Shown here one piece after another: positions 34,040-45,405 of a stretch of DNA of 64,000 bases. Under the pieces are notes generated by a model, which was not told the DNA's origin, made no database searches, and saw only the letters and a list, made by a program, of their open reading frames with translations. A program made the translations under genes and the position numbers. Source of the DNA: Typhlomys cinereus (Eukaryota > Chordata > Mammalia > Rodentia > Platacanthomyidae); assembly GCA_023101885.1 (NCBI GenBank), contig JALPQD010000396.1, forward strand, positions 1,067,339 through 1,131,338, written 5' to 3'. Each line of letters opens with the position of its first letter. The first letter of the stretch is position 1.

Positions 34040-36612
34040 TTTTCTCCCACATATTATTTGTTTTCTAATCATACAGGCTCAATAGGCAATAGGTACCCCC
34101 ATCCTCTCCCTTTTCCTCCCCTCCCAAATCATCCCCCTTTACACTCTCCCCCTTCCCTCCTTCCTTACATCCCCTTCCTTCCCTCCCCATCTTCATCCTC
34201 CCTTCCATCCTCTGGAACATTCTTTTATATGAACACTAAATCTGCCTGAGTCCTCTACCCTAGTGAAGGTTCAGAACTAGCCTGGAGCCCCTTCTTGGAC
34301 TCCCCATTAGCACGGAAACTCTACTATGACTGTTTAATCCCTTGCCTCTAAGGATCCTACTGCCTGGAGCCTTCTACCCTGTGATCCATGCTAGACTTTG
34401 GGAGGTTGTTGACATGTCAGCCACTGTGCAAGTCAGGCAAAGTTCAATCTTGGTTGCTGCAATCCTAAGTTGTGTAGAGTATCTTGCATGTCATTGGTCC
34501 TCCCCATCTTTAAGCTTTTACAATCTTGCAGCTCCCTTTTCCTACAAGGTTCCCTGAGTTTTAGGATGGGGAGAGATTTGGCTGGTCTGGTTCCAAGTGA
34601 ATAATGTTCTGAATTATGGTTTGTTGTTGTTTTCAGTTTTGCTTTTCTTGCACTGCCTTTGGCTGCATCCCAATTGGTATTGAAGGTCACCTCCTAAACA
34701 AAAATAAAAGATGGTTTAAGCAAAGATCTTAATATAAGAGGAGACTCAAGGGTAGATGGAAGAATAAGAGCAGGATACAGCAGCGAGGGTGGAGGGTTTA
34801 GTGTCCCATTTGTGATATGGTTACTGTCTGTCAGTCCCTACATCCTCCGTGACTGGTGAGATCAAACCTATGAAATATCTTGGTATAAATCTAACCAAAG
34901 AAGTGAGAGCCCTTTATAATGAAAACTTTAAAACTGTAAAGAAAGAAATTACAGAAGACATCAGAAGATAGAAAGACCTCCCATGCCCCTGGATCTGCTG
35001 AATCAACATCATAAAAATGACCATCTACCAAAAACAATATACAGATTCAATGCTATACCAATCAAAATTCCAAAGCAATTCTTTAAAGAAGTTGACCAAT
35101 CTCACAATTCATATGGAAACACAAAAGACTCAGGATAGCAAAAACAATCCTGAGTAACAAAACACTGCTGGAGGTATCACCATACCAAACCTAAATCTAT
35201 ACTACAAATTAATAGTAATAAAACAGACCGGTACTGGCTCCAAAATAGACACATAGATCAATGGGTAATTGTTGAAGACCCAGATATAAGGCCACACAAT
35301 TACAGGCATTTGATCTTTAACAAAGGGCCCAAAAACTTCAGTGGAAAAAGAACAGCATCTTCAGCAAATGGTGTTGGCAAAACTGGATATCTGCATGCAG
35401 AAGATTAAAAATGGTCCTGTACTTGTCACCATGTGAAAAAATATTTCAAACTGGATCAAGGACCTTAATATTAGGCTTTGGGCTATCAAAATCCTAAACG
35501 AAAGGGTAGGGAACCACCTTGAGATGATTGGGCTAAGCCAACAGTTCCTAAAGACAAATCCAATAGCACAGGCACTGGAACCAACACTCAACAAATGGGA
35601 TCTTGCAAAATTAAAGTGCTTCTGTTCAGATAGAGAGATTGTAACCTGAGCAAAAAGGCAACCCACAGAATGGGAGAAAAATCTTCACTTACCACATATC
35701 TGATAGAGCTCTGGATAATACAGATAATAGAGCATAAAGAACTTAGAAAACTAAACACCAAGGAAACAAATGGCCCAATTAAAAAATGGACCTTGGAATT
35801 TAAAAGAAACGTTACTAGGGACAAAATTAAAATGTCTAACAAATATCTTAAAAAATGCTCCGCATCCTTAGCCATCAGGGAAATACAAATCAAAACCTCC
35901 CTCAGACATCATCTCACCCTAGCCAGGATGGCAAAAAAAACCCACAATGCAAACAACACCAAATGCTGGAGAGTATGTGGAGAGAAGGGAACTCTCCTAC
36001 ATGGCTGTATAATGCAAGCTTATACAACCACTCTGGCAAGCAGTCTGGCAATTCTTAAAAAAAGTTAAAGATTGAAATGCTATATGACCCTGCCATTCCA
36101 CTTAGGAATAATCCCCCATAGAGCAAAAATTCACCTCAATGTCACAAGCATGACCATGTTCATAGCAGCACTGTTTATAATAGCAAAGTCATGGAATCAA
36201 CACAAATGCCCAACAGTTGACGAGTGGTAAGGAAAATGTGGTACATTTATACAATGGAATACTACTCACCCATCAAAAAAGATGAATTAATGAAATTTGC
36301 CAGGAAATGAATGGAATTAGAAAAAATTATGTTAAAAAATTATGTTGAGTGAAGTATCCCAGACACAGAAAGCTAGACACCATATGTATGCCCTAATAGG
36401 TGGATCCTAGTTCCAACTCACTCACTTAATAACATATTCATAGGTAAATCTCTGCAATAACCACTGTAATTGCAAAGGATTATACAACAGGAGGGAAGGG
36501 GAAGGAGGACCTCAAAAGAAAGGAGATAGAGGATCATGCTTCAGTAGAGAAAATAGGCCATGCATGTAAGTAGTGAGACATCTGTTGCAGCTCACTCTTT
36601 CCTTCCTGGTCA
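34040..36612 (-). mobile_element. L1 with 5' inversion (twin-priming structure)
   Basis: From the left, 34,040-34,855 is L1 3' UTR in antisense, from tail to mid 3' UTR. From about 34,856 the sequence switches to sense ORF2 and continues through the ORF2 end into the early 3' UTR (to about 36,612). The two halves meet at nearly adjacent points of the 3' UTR (around gatcatttac / gaactcaccag in the intact copy at 28.7 kb). That is the layout expected of twin-primed L1 integration. Many stops and indels indicate moderate age. Confidence 0.82.
34856..36410 (+). pseudogene. L1 ORF2 C-terminal half, decayed
   Basis: This is the inverted 5' part of the element above. KYLGINLTKEV appears near its start, then later the ORF2 segments for the post-RT region and the PYDPAIPL-type motif at about 36,080-36,105. 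There are early stops (tag near 34,970) and several frameshifts, so no long frame survives. The usual L1 stop region is at about 36,408. Confidence 0.85.
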
Positions 36613-37294
36613 CTTCCGACAGAAATCTTTTTTTTTATTTCTGCTCATACAAACTTAATAGGTATCCCGTCCCCTCCCTCCCTCCACCCCTTCCTGGATC
36701 CCTTTGCTCCCTCCCCCCTTTTCCACTTCCTTTCCCCTCCCTCTCTCCCTGTCTCCCAGTGCCTCCCCCCCCATCCCTGGAGCATCCTTTAATGTGTATG
36801 TCAAACTTTCCTCTGGGTCCTCCTCTCTGATGAGGTGTAAGGAGTCAGTGGCATTTCCTAGAACTCTTTCTTGTGTTGTCCTTAAGTATAGGAACACTAT
36901 TGTGGCTGTTAATCCCTAGCTTCTAAGGATCCTAAGTGCCTTTAGTCCATGCTAGACTTTGAAGGGTCAATAATGTGTTGGTCATTGCATAGGTCATTCA
37001 AAGTCCTATTATGATTGCTTAGGACCTAACTTGTGTGGAGTATCTTGCATATTGTTGCTCCTTCCCATCTGTAGGCTCTTACAATCTTACCACCCCCTCT
37101 TCTGCAAATTTCCCTGAGCTTCAGGATGGGGAGAGATGAGGCTGACCTAGTTCCAGGTGATTGATATAAAGTCTCTGATGTTCTGAATTATGATTTGTTG
37201 ATTTTTTTTTTCAGTTTTGCTGCTCCTGCAATGCCCTTGACTCCATCCTGATGGGTATTGGAGGTCACCCCCTGACCAGAGATAAAAAGCTGTT

Positions 37295-37308
37295 AAATTA
37301 GAGTTTTA
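37295..37308. repeat. TSD of composite insertion (left copy)
   Basis: aaattagagtttta recurs at 38,514-38,527. Confidence 0.85.
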
Positions 37309-38513
37309 GTGCCCCACCCAAGCTCCAGGGATGGAGGAAAGCGAGCAGGTCCTGTCCAGTTGGGCGGACAGGCAGGCGGGAGGGAGAAAGGGGCCTGGAG
37401 CTTGGGGCGTGGCCCAGGCCAAAACCGGACACAGGGAGACCTGGGAGGGGCTGGGCGGGGACTCACCTGCGGGCCTGGCGGAGCCCGGAGCTGGCGGTGC
37501 ATTCCGGCCCACAAAGGCAGCGGGGGAGGGAAACTCTCTATTTTCAATGAAGGAAATCCCACTCCTCTGTCAGAGATACTCAGAGATACTCAGAAGTGAA
37601 CACTCGGTGATTGTCCCTCTCTTTTCTTTAAAAGCCTCAAACCGGTCAAATCTGGCAAGTCATCCTTGAAGAGACTCCCTCAAATTCCAGACTGCGGGAA
37701 TTCCCAGCGTGGCACACCAGCCTCAAAACTGCAAAAGAAAATCAACAAACCATAATCCAGAACCTCAGAAACTCTATATCAACCACCTAGAACTAGGCCA
37801 GCCTAATCTCTCCCCATCCTGAACCTCAGGGAAATTTGCGGAAGAGGGGGCGGTAAAATTGTAAGAGCACAAGGATAGGAGGAGCAATGATATGCAAGAT
37901 ACTCCACACAAGTTAGGGCCGAAGCAATCATAATTGGACTTTGCATGCCCTGCGCAATGTCCAACACACTATTGTCCCCGCAAAGTCTAGCATTTGCTAA
38001 AAGCACCAAGATCCTTGGAGGCAAGGGATTGACAGCCAAAATAGTGTTCCTATACTTAAGGGGAACACAGGAAAGGGTTCAAGGAAATGCCGCTGGGTCC
38101 TTGTGTGTTATCGGAGAGGAGGACCCAGAGGAGAGTTTGGCACGCACATTAAAGGATTCTCCGGGGATTGGGGAGGGGAGGCACTAGGGGGTGGGGAGGA
38201 AAGGGTGGGGGGGTGAGGGGAGGGCGAGCAGAGGGGTGGGGGCAGGAGGAGGGAGGGAGGGAACCGGTGTACCTACTAAGTTTGTATGAGCGGAGATAAT
38301 ACAAAATGTTAAAGTCTCAAAAAAATAAAATAAAATAAAATAAAATTTAAAAAAAAGAAAAAGAAAATAGACAGTTTGACAGAGGAGATGAAGGGTTGTG
38401 AGAGGAAAAGGAGGGGGATGATACTGCGAATTAAGGGGTGAAACTATCATAAATTTGATATATTCACGTATGCAGCACTAAAATAATAAAACTTTAAAAA
38501 TCTTCAGAAAAAA
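37309..38513 (+). mobile_element. Composite element: CpG-rich leader joined to L1 3' UTR, ORFs skipped
   Basis: 37,309-about 37,725 is GC- and CpG-rich, unlike anything else in the window. It then passes at caaaactgcaaaag directly into a young L1 3' UTR (37,726-38,310), with the AAAATG-type end and an A-rich (AAAAT)n tract to about 38,367. No ORF1 or ORF2 lies between. A further ~140 bp (38,368-38,510) related to 24,835-24,965 follows, with a second AATAAA and A-run, and then the TSD. The leader may be the L1 5' UTR, giving a spliced or template-switched L1, or a captured foreign GC-rich exon. Open frames over the leader (37,309-37,669) are unrecognised. Confidence 0.75.
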
Positions 38514-38527
38514 AAATTAGAGTTTTA
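38514..38527. repeat. TSD of composite insertion (right copy)
   Basis: This is an exact copy of 37,295-37,308. Confidence 0.85.
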
Positions 38528-38905
38528 TTATGAGTATATTCAAAGGTAGATGGAATAAAAGTAGGAGACCGCGGTGAGGGGGTGGTCAGTCTCCCATTGC
38601 AAAATGGTCACTTTCTATCTGGAAGCCTATATGCCCTCCCCTTCTGGTGAGATCATACCCCCTCAGTTGCAAATGATCAGGAAGGAAAGTGTGAACTTAA
38701 CCAGATGTTTCATTGCTTACTTGCAGTCCTTGATGGTGGCCTATTTTCTCTGCTGTAACATGATCCCCTCTCTCCTCCTTTTTGGTATGGCCCTCCTTCC
38801 CAATCCCTCCTGTTTATAATCTATATAATCTAATAGGTCGATCCTAGTACCAAACCCACTTAGAGACACTCAAAGATAAATCTCTGTAATACCTACAGTA
38901 ATTGC

Positions 38906-39907
38906 AGAAGTCTTTTTCTTAAAGAGTGAATAGATAGCCAAGACACAGAGATTCCAGCAAACATTTATCTCTTGTGATCTTTCTGCTAATTTTAGATTTT
39001 TATTCACCACACTTAGAGCCCATCAACTTAATCTTTTCTCTCTTAAACACCTAAACCTGTGTCCTTCAATTTAACTTTGAACTAGGCCTAAGAGATGTGG
39101 TAGGACACAGTGGAATGTGGAGAAGCAATGGTAGAAAGGGCTATGATGTGAGTCAGCGCACGGCTTTCTATCCTTCACAAACAGAAGCCTGAGTACTTAC
39201 TACCTTTCTCAGAACTCAAATGGATTCTTGAAGGTGTCTTTCTTTTCTCTATATCCCTAGTGGGTTTCTCCTTCTATATCTTAACGTCCCGAGTTGATAT
39301 TTATTATTGTCCTAGGTTTGGAGCTATTGTTTCTATAATGCTTTTCATAAGTAATCTTTCTGTTTTCTGTGACTTCAAGTTTCAGCTATGCTATTTTTAT
39401 GGCCAGCTGGTTATTTCCTACCTGAACTTTAGGTGACTACCATTCAGTGACTTTTCCATAGTTCACAAGCCTGCACAGGTGCCTTTATCTAGTTGACTTG
39501 CCTGCTTCTTCTTTCTTCCTGATAGCTGGTTAAATGAGGCATACGTGGGTAAAGGATATTATAACTTGTGAGTCAATGGACTCTGGATGAAGGGTACTAA
39601 AAAAGCAAGTTGAGCAGAGAGGAGATTGCTGGCAGAGGTGAGAAGCTTACCGTCAAGGTTGTGAATGAGTGACAGAGGAAAGGGAAGGGGTTATTACAAA
39701 ACATCCATGTTGGAAATGGGGGCAACCTGGAGAAAGGATGAAACTTTCTCATATCTAAGTCTACACATCTTTGGATTTTTTTTCTCACTGCTTTCTAGAA
39801 ATTACGAGGCTACTACAGAACAGTGAGGGAAAATTGAACTCTTTTTCTCCTCAGTTGGGTTGAACTGTAATAAACCCAGTGGCCTTTATCAATTTTTGGT
39901 CTCCTGG
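38906..39907. other. Unique-looking sequence
   Basis: No gene or repeat is recognised. Confidence 0.4.
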
Positions 39908-40267
39908 TGTGGGGGTTTGTGAATTATCCCCCAGAGTCTCGTGTGTTTGAACACTTAGTTCCCAGCTGGTGGTATTGTTTGGGGATGGTGTGGAACCTTC
40001 AAGTTGTACAGTGTAGCTGGAAGAATCACATCACTGAGGGAAAGCCTTGAAGTTTGATAGTTCGGCCCCACTTCCTCCTTTCTTGCTCTCTATGTCTTCT
40101 AATAGTTTTAGTGACATGAACTGGCTACCTGCTCCTGCCACCATGCCTCGTGCTATGCATTTACTACTCTGTCTCCTTTAGAATCATAAGTCAAAAAAAT
40201 AATCCTTTCTTCCTTAATCTGGCAGGTCAGAGTATTTTCTCATAGCAGCAGAAGAGTAACTGTAACA
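39908..40267 (+). mobile_element. Solo MaLR/ERVL-type LTR
   Basis: It has about 360 bp with TG...CA ends (tgtgggggtttgtgaatt to gtaactgtaaca). It carries ccccagagtctcgtgtgtttg, ggtggtattgtttgggg, the Cys/Pro-rich middle and a poly(A) region near 40,195. Its layout matches the young 55-kb LTRs (tgtttg, aggtgg, ccccac, gcagcag...taac...aca). No internal sequence follows, so it is a solo LTR. The flanking 5-mers do not match, so the TSD has decayed. Confidence 0.7.
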
Positions 40268-42607
40268 CCCAGTTTATTCTTTGAGGATACAGAGAGTAAT
40301 GAACTTCAAAGATCAGATGTACAGACAGAGTTTGTCCAGTTACAAATGTACTATTTAAATATCAATTATTCCAATAGGGAGAGGTTAAGTGGGAAAGATA
40401 ATGAGGATGAAGATTGAGGAAAAAGAGGCTGAGAGCAAAATTAAGGAGTTGCCACAAGGAGAGGCCCTGGGTTAAATGTTAAGCAACACATCACAATAAT
40501 GATATATTTATGTCATAAACATAAAACATTTAAACATTTACAATTCCTCTAAAGTTAAGTGAATTAGGGCTTCTTTCTCAAGTTAAGTGAATTAGGGCTA
40601 TGGGAAAAATGTTAGAACTATCACTTGTTCAATCTATTCTCCAAGTCATAAACTGGCACATCATGCAACATTTCCTCACAGTTACACTCATGGAGTTAAT
40701 GGCCTCTCCACACTGATTCATTGCCCTAACAAAGAAGAGCTTCTCTTTGCCGAAGACCATGTGACTGGCTTTCCCAAGTTTTCTGGAATTATGGGATGTT
40801 AATTTAACAGTGCTGGTACCTTGAGGAAGACTCTAAAAAGAAGAGGCGAGAGAGGCTGAACTATACAGAGGGTAAAATGAGACCATCACTTAATGGCTAC
40901 ATGAGAAAAATACAAGAGAAGAGGGGAAAAGCTAAGCAAGAATTGGGGGCAGAGCTGTGCGATGCTCCTCACACACTAGATGATGGGGGAAAAAAGCTAG
41001 ACATGTGTGCATCTGCCAGTCCTGCCCGAATCTAAAGCTCTCTCTGAAAGTCTTCTCTCCAACAACACAGGGCACTGTGTCCTCAGGAAAGCATTCACCA
41101 ATTATCCGCAAGCACTCAGCTAGACACTGGCTGTCATCTCTCAGGCATAGTTTTGCTGACGCACAGGGTGATGGATGTTCTCAAAGACGTGCCTTCTATT
41201 TTATTTTCCTTGTCCTTTTCTAATACCTGAAAAATATTCAGTTACTTTCCTGGCAGAAGACAGAAAAACAGATATTTGGGAAATATTTCTGGCTTCAGGA
41301 TTTTCAGTGTTACTTCACAAGAAACACAATCATTTGTCCCTAAAGGAAAACCCAGAAAGCTTTTCGGGTGAACTCAAGTGAGGTCAAGTGGAAGGGCTTG
41401 CTAAGGTTGCTGCCCCCACTTGCATGCACAGCCTGTGTCCTTGGAGGGGGAAAAAGCCTCTCCTCTTCACTGGAGGTTGAGGAATGCCTAAGTATAAAAT
41501 ATTGAGTTTAGTTCCTAGTTTAGGCTCTTACTAGCTACTTTCATTGCAGACAACATACTCCATCTTGTGGTACTTTTATTTCTCCACTCTATTTATGAAG
41601 ATGATACTTATATTTACGTTATGATTTGTCTTCTAGTGTAATGGTCTAAGTATATTTTATGCTGACACGTGAAGAGGCTTCACAAATAGTAACTAGCATT
41701 TTAAGGCCATATGCACCAGCACTTGAATATTATATCATATGAGTAGCTGTGATTATGGCTTCATTGTTTGGTTAAATGCTCAACATTGACCACATCTAAT
41801 GATATTTTTAAGTGACTTTGCATGTGTTGACATTTACCTATTTTTTCTTCTTTAACAAAGATGCAAAGAGAATTACTCTACTTTTTACAGTTAGACATTA
41901 GATATTAAGAAATCGTTTGAGGTAAATCAGTTCTTCCTCAGACTAATGTAAGAGTAGAAGGAAAAACTCAGTAGCAATCTTGTGAGTTAGTCAGGGAAAC
42001 CAGGGTTGATAGAATCACATGAAAGACAGCTTCTACCCACAAACTAGAAGCTGAGATTATTGGGATTTTACAGAGTCAGGCACCTTAAACAATGCACAGA
42101 AAGACGAAGGGCCAACTCAAAACCATAATTCATCCTAACATGCAGCAGACAGGATGGAAACGATGCTTCTCTATCGTAAAAGGAAAGCATCCATTAATTA
42201 ATAATTATGATTTCTGAATGAATTGGAGGAATCAGGAAGACACAGAAATCACAAATGTTTAGGATAGAGATTTTCTTTTAAAAAATTCTTCTCAAACCCA
42301 TGAAAAAAAGTAATGTTTGCAGAGTCCCTTGAGAGTAGTCTACTTTTGGTCTTAGCATTATAACTTTCTCATAGACAAAAACTGACTTAGTAGTGACTAG
42401 ACTCCTATTTGTCCTCTCTTTCAAAATAAAGACAAAGTGGCCCAAAGTGCAAAGCAGTTTTGTGGGTCCTCTGAGAAGCTGGCTTTTTTTTTTTCTTTTC
42501 TTCCTCTTTCTTTTCTTCCTTCTTTTATTTTAAAATAGCATTGCCTGACTCACTTTAAGACTGGGAGGCATGGCTCTCAAGCCTGTAGAATTAGTCTCTC
42601 TGGAGCC

Positions 42608-42638
<31 letters not shown>

Positions 42639-43219
42639 CTCAAATCCTAAACAAGGCCAGAAACAACGGTCTTAGTTTTCCAATTTTTGTATCTGTAATT
42701 CTCAACTTGTTTCTTTGCCCAAGTGACAAGACACTTTTCTTTGTAGAAAAGTTGGACAACAACAAAATAAAAGTTCTTCTCTCTTGCATTATGACAATAT
42801 TTCTGAGTTTGCAGATTGCTGTTTTTGTTTTTATTTTCCTTTTGAGACATCTTAGAGACTGTCCACTGTAGCACGTGAGAGCTCACTACCTAGAATAGGA
42901 TTGCCCACCAAGCAGAGTCAGCAAATTCCATAAATATACTATAGTCCCTCAGTTAACTTGATGGGGGAATCCAGAGCAGATATTCAACTGGGGTCTGGAG
43001 AAGTTCATTTCCTCTACTTGGATATTGAGGCTGAAGATGGAATGTCAGTGCAAACATTGTTTCCTGGACGACTAATTGGATACATTGTAGACGCACATAA
43101 ATAAGTAACAATGCTAGTAAAGCTCAGTCTGTTTGCAATCCACAGTTAAGTATTTACTTGTGATGGTCTCAAAGGCAGAATCTGGTCTCCCAAAACATAT
43201 TTTTTTCGACATGTTAAAA
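40268..43219. other. Unique-looking sequence
   Basis: No gene is recognised. A 20-bp unit (aagttaagtgaattagggct) is repeated at about 40,554-40,600. 42,483-42,530 is a pyrimidine tract and 42,612-42,638 a 27-bp A-run, possibly a retroposon tail whose body I cannot assign. 42,297-42,390 has a diverged second copy at 43,496-43,580. Confidence 0.4.
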
Positions 43220-43230
43220 TTGACTTTCAC
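43220..43230. repeat. TSD of SINE (left copy)
   Basis: ttgactttcac is repeated at 43,474-43,484. Confidence 0.88.
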
Positions 43231-43420
43231 AGGGCTGGAGAGGTGGCTCAGGGGTTAAAACTCTGCTTTGCAGGCAGAAGGTCCTGAGTTTGGATCCTAG
43301 ACCCCATGTATAGACGCCGGCCAGAAGCAGGGGCGGCCTGCATTTCTGGTCCTGATAGGGCAGAGCCTGTGGATCCTGGGGCAGAGTAAACAAGGAGGAG
43401 GTGGAGGTGGTCCATGGTGG

Positions 43421-43456
<36 letters not shown>

Positions 43457-43473
43457 GATTGAATAAAAAAAAT
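43231..43473 (+). mobile_element. B2-superfamily-like SINE, sense copy
   Basis: It reads directly agggctggagaggtggctca, B box gagtttggatcc, GC-rich body, ggaggtggaggtggtccatg, then (CA)n and gattgaataaaaaa. About 25 bp before the CA tract (the gaattcgtccgtggttct region of other copies) is missing. An 11-bp TSD flanks it. Confidence 0.92.
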
Positions 43474-43616
43474 TTGACTTTCACTTCTTTTTTTGACCCA
43501 TGAAATAAGTAATGTTTATCGAGTAGTCTAATCTTGCTTTTAGCATCAGAATTTTCTCATAGAAGAAATTTGACTTAGGGATATCTTCTGTTAAATCAAT
43601 GACCTCTTTAAGTGTG

Positions 43617-43830
43617 GAGATGGTTCAGTGGTCAAAGCACTAGCTGTGCAAACAAAGGACCATTTTGGATTCCCAAATCTTATTTAAAATGCTAGGTGAC
43701 TATGGTAGCCTCCTTGTAACCCACCATCATATGTCAGAGATTGTAATTCCCTGGAACAAACTAGCTAGAATAGCCCTATCAGTAAACTGGATTTGATTAG
43801 ACACACCGTCTCAAAAAGAGTAATGCCCAC
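43617..43830 (+). mobile_element. Old B2-like SINE relic
   Basis: A gtggagatggttcagtggtc head with A-box similarity (GGTTCAGTGG) and a gatt...cc B-box remnant at about 43,665 is followed by a diverged body resembling older B2/B3 SINEs. There is no CA tract. Confidence 0.5.
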
Positions 43831-45006
43831 CACATGTGATAACATACATCTGCATGATTCTCCATACACATTTACTTGAAAATGGAAAACAAAGACAAAA
43901 AGAGAAGGCAATGAAAATTCCCTTAAAGTTGAGTATCTATTGGATAAATAAAGCATCGAGCATCTTCGGGAAGCCAGATATTCTGTTCTGTCTCTTCAAG
44001 AAAGGCCTCTTGTGCTGTTGCTGGCTTTCGTTTACTTGACTCATAGGTGAACATCAGTGTGTTCAGCATCACAGGAGTATGAACAAGGGCAGACAGGGAG
44101 AAGGCACAACAGGAATGTGTGAGTAGGCAGTAAGTTCAATGCTAGGATATTTTGTTCCTTTCCAGGAAGATGGCACAAAAAAATCTTTTGGGAGTGAATT
44201 TTCTTTTATTGATGAACACTTACAAGTGTGAGGAAGTATGTGGGCTGTAACTGAGGTAACCAAGTAGGCAGTGAGAAACTCATGGTGAGAGACTGCTAGA
44301 AAGAACACATCTATGCCTTTCAGCCTGCTCTGCTATGAAAATACGGATGCAATAATTGTGAGCTCACCTGAGGGTCAGAGGGAGGAACACATCCCAACAG
44401 GCCCATCGTCAAATCCATCCATCAAAAATGGGAGAGAGGGAGAGAGAGAGAGAGAGACAGAGAGAGAGAGACAGAGAGAGAGAGAGAAGACAGGAAGAAG
44501 ATGGAAAGGAAAGAAGAAGGAAAGAAGGAATGAAGGGAGGGAGGGAAGAGGAAAAGTAAAATGGGACAGTGATCTATCTTTTAAACATGCACAGCTACAA
44601 TATGCTTAAAGATGTGTGCCAGCTGACCAGATGTTCACCTGTGTAAGACAATAATAACATTTCAGTTCTTTGTAGCAACAACCAGAGCTCATGTGAGACA
44701 TCCCGATTTCTGTAAACTATCTTCTGATGCTTTTACTATTCTCATTGGTTGTTGGATGTGATAAAAATTCCTTCAAGTGGATATGCCCCTTAATAATAAT
44801 TTCTGGTTATTAAAATTGATCAACCAAATGCTTGAAATTAACATAGTGCATGAAGTCGATTTGAGATATGTAAGATCTCAAACAAGTTACCAAGTTATGT
44901 TCTATTCCAGAAGAGAACTCAGTGAAATGAATGGTCTTAATATAATTAAAATTTTTCTATGAGTCTTCCTCAATAAATACATAGAATATAATACATAAAA
45001 GGTGTT
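43831..45006. other. Unique-looking sequence with a GA tract
   Basis: 44,430-44,550 is a (GA)n/purine tract; the Arg/Glu-rich open frame through it is an artefact. Nothing else is recognised. Confidence 0.45.
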
Positions 45007-45405
45007 TGTCATGGTTTGAATATAAGTTGTCTCACACGCTCATGTGTTTAAATCCTTAGTTAACATTTGGGAAGACTGTGGCAACTTTAGGATCTGGAGC
45101 TTTGCTGAACACAGGGAGTGGTCCTTGAGGTTAATTAGCCCCACCCTGTTTCTGGGAGAAATAGGGTCTTGCAGTTTTGCAGCTCTAAACATCCTTGATG
45201 GACACGACTTGAGCCATCTCTAGCTTCTGCCAAACAGACATACCTTTTCTGCCATAATGGACTCTTTTACCCCTTTGGAACTGTAAAGCGATAAAGCAGA
45301 AAAAAAGGAGATTTAATCATCAAGCAACTTAAAGGAGGAAAGGAAATTTAAAGTTCTTTGATTTTGAGTGATGTCTCACAGCAATAAAAAAGAATAACTG
45401 CTACA
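45007..45405 (+). mobile_element. Solo MaLR-type LTR, diverged relative of the 55-kb element
   Basis: It starts tgtcatggtttgaatataag, includes ctcatgtgttt, a ttagccccaccctg block and a ctgcca...ctcttttacc stretch corresponding to the 55-kb LTR, and ends aataactgctaca. About 60 bp of extra A/G-rich sequence lies near 45,297-45,350. No internal region follows. The flanking 5-mers do not match. Confidence 0.72.

Larger units (their letters stand above)
36630..38905 (-). mobile_element. Second 5'-inverted L1, interrupted by a composite insertion
   Basis: The antisense L1 3' end starts with a T-run and ctcatacaaacttaataggt (36,630 on) and runs to 37,308. It resumes after the inserted element at 38,528 and continues antisense to about 38,820. 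The last ~85 bp (38,821-38,905: aataggtcgatcctagtacc...) switch to sense ORF2-end/3' UTR. This again is an inverted 5' piece, here very short. It lies immediately beside the previous element. Confidence 0.75.

Noticed and set aside
37309..37560. CpG island promoter of a host gene
   Set aside because: The GC-rich block lies inside a TSD-bounded retroelement insertion, so it arrived with that insertion and does not mark a native promoter.
43231..43300. tRNA gene-like A and B boxes
   Set aside because: They belong to SINE heads; no cloverleaf with paired acceptor stem is present.
44430..44550. Arg/Glu-rich ORF at 44,313-44,609
   Set aside because: It is a (GA)n purine microsatellite read as protein.
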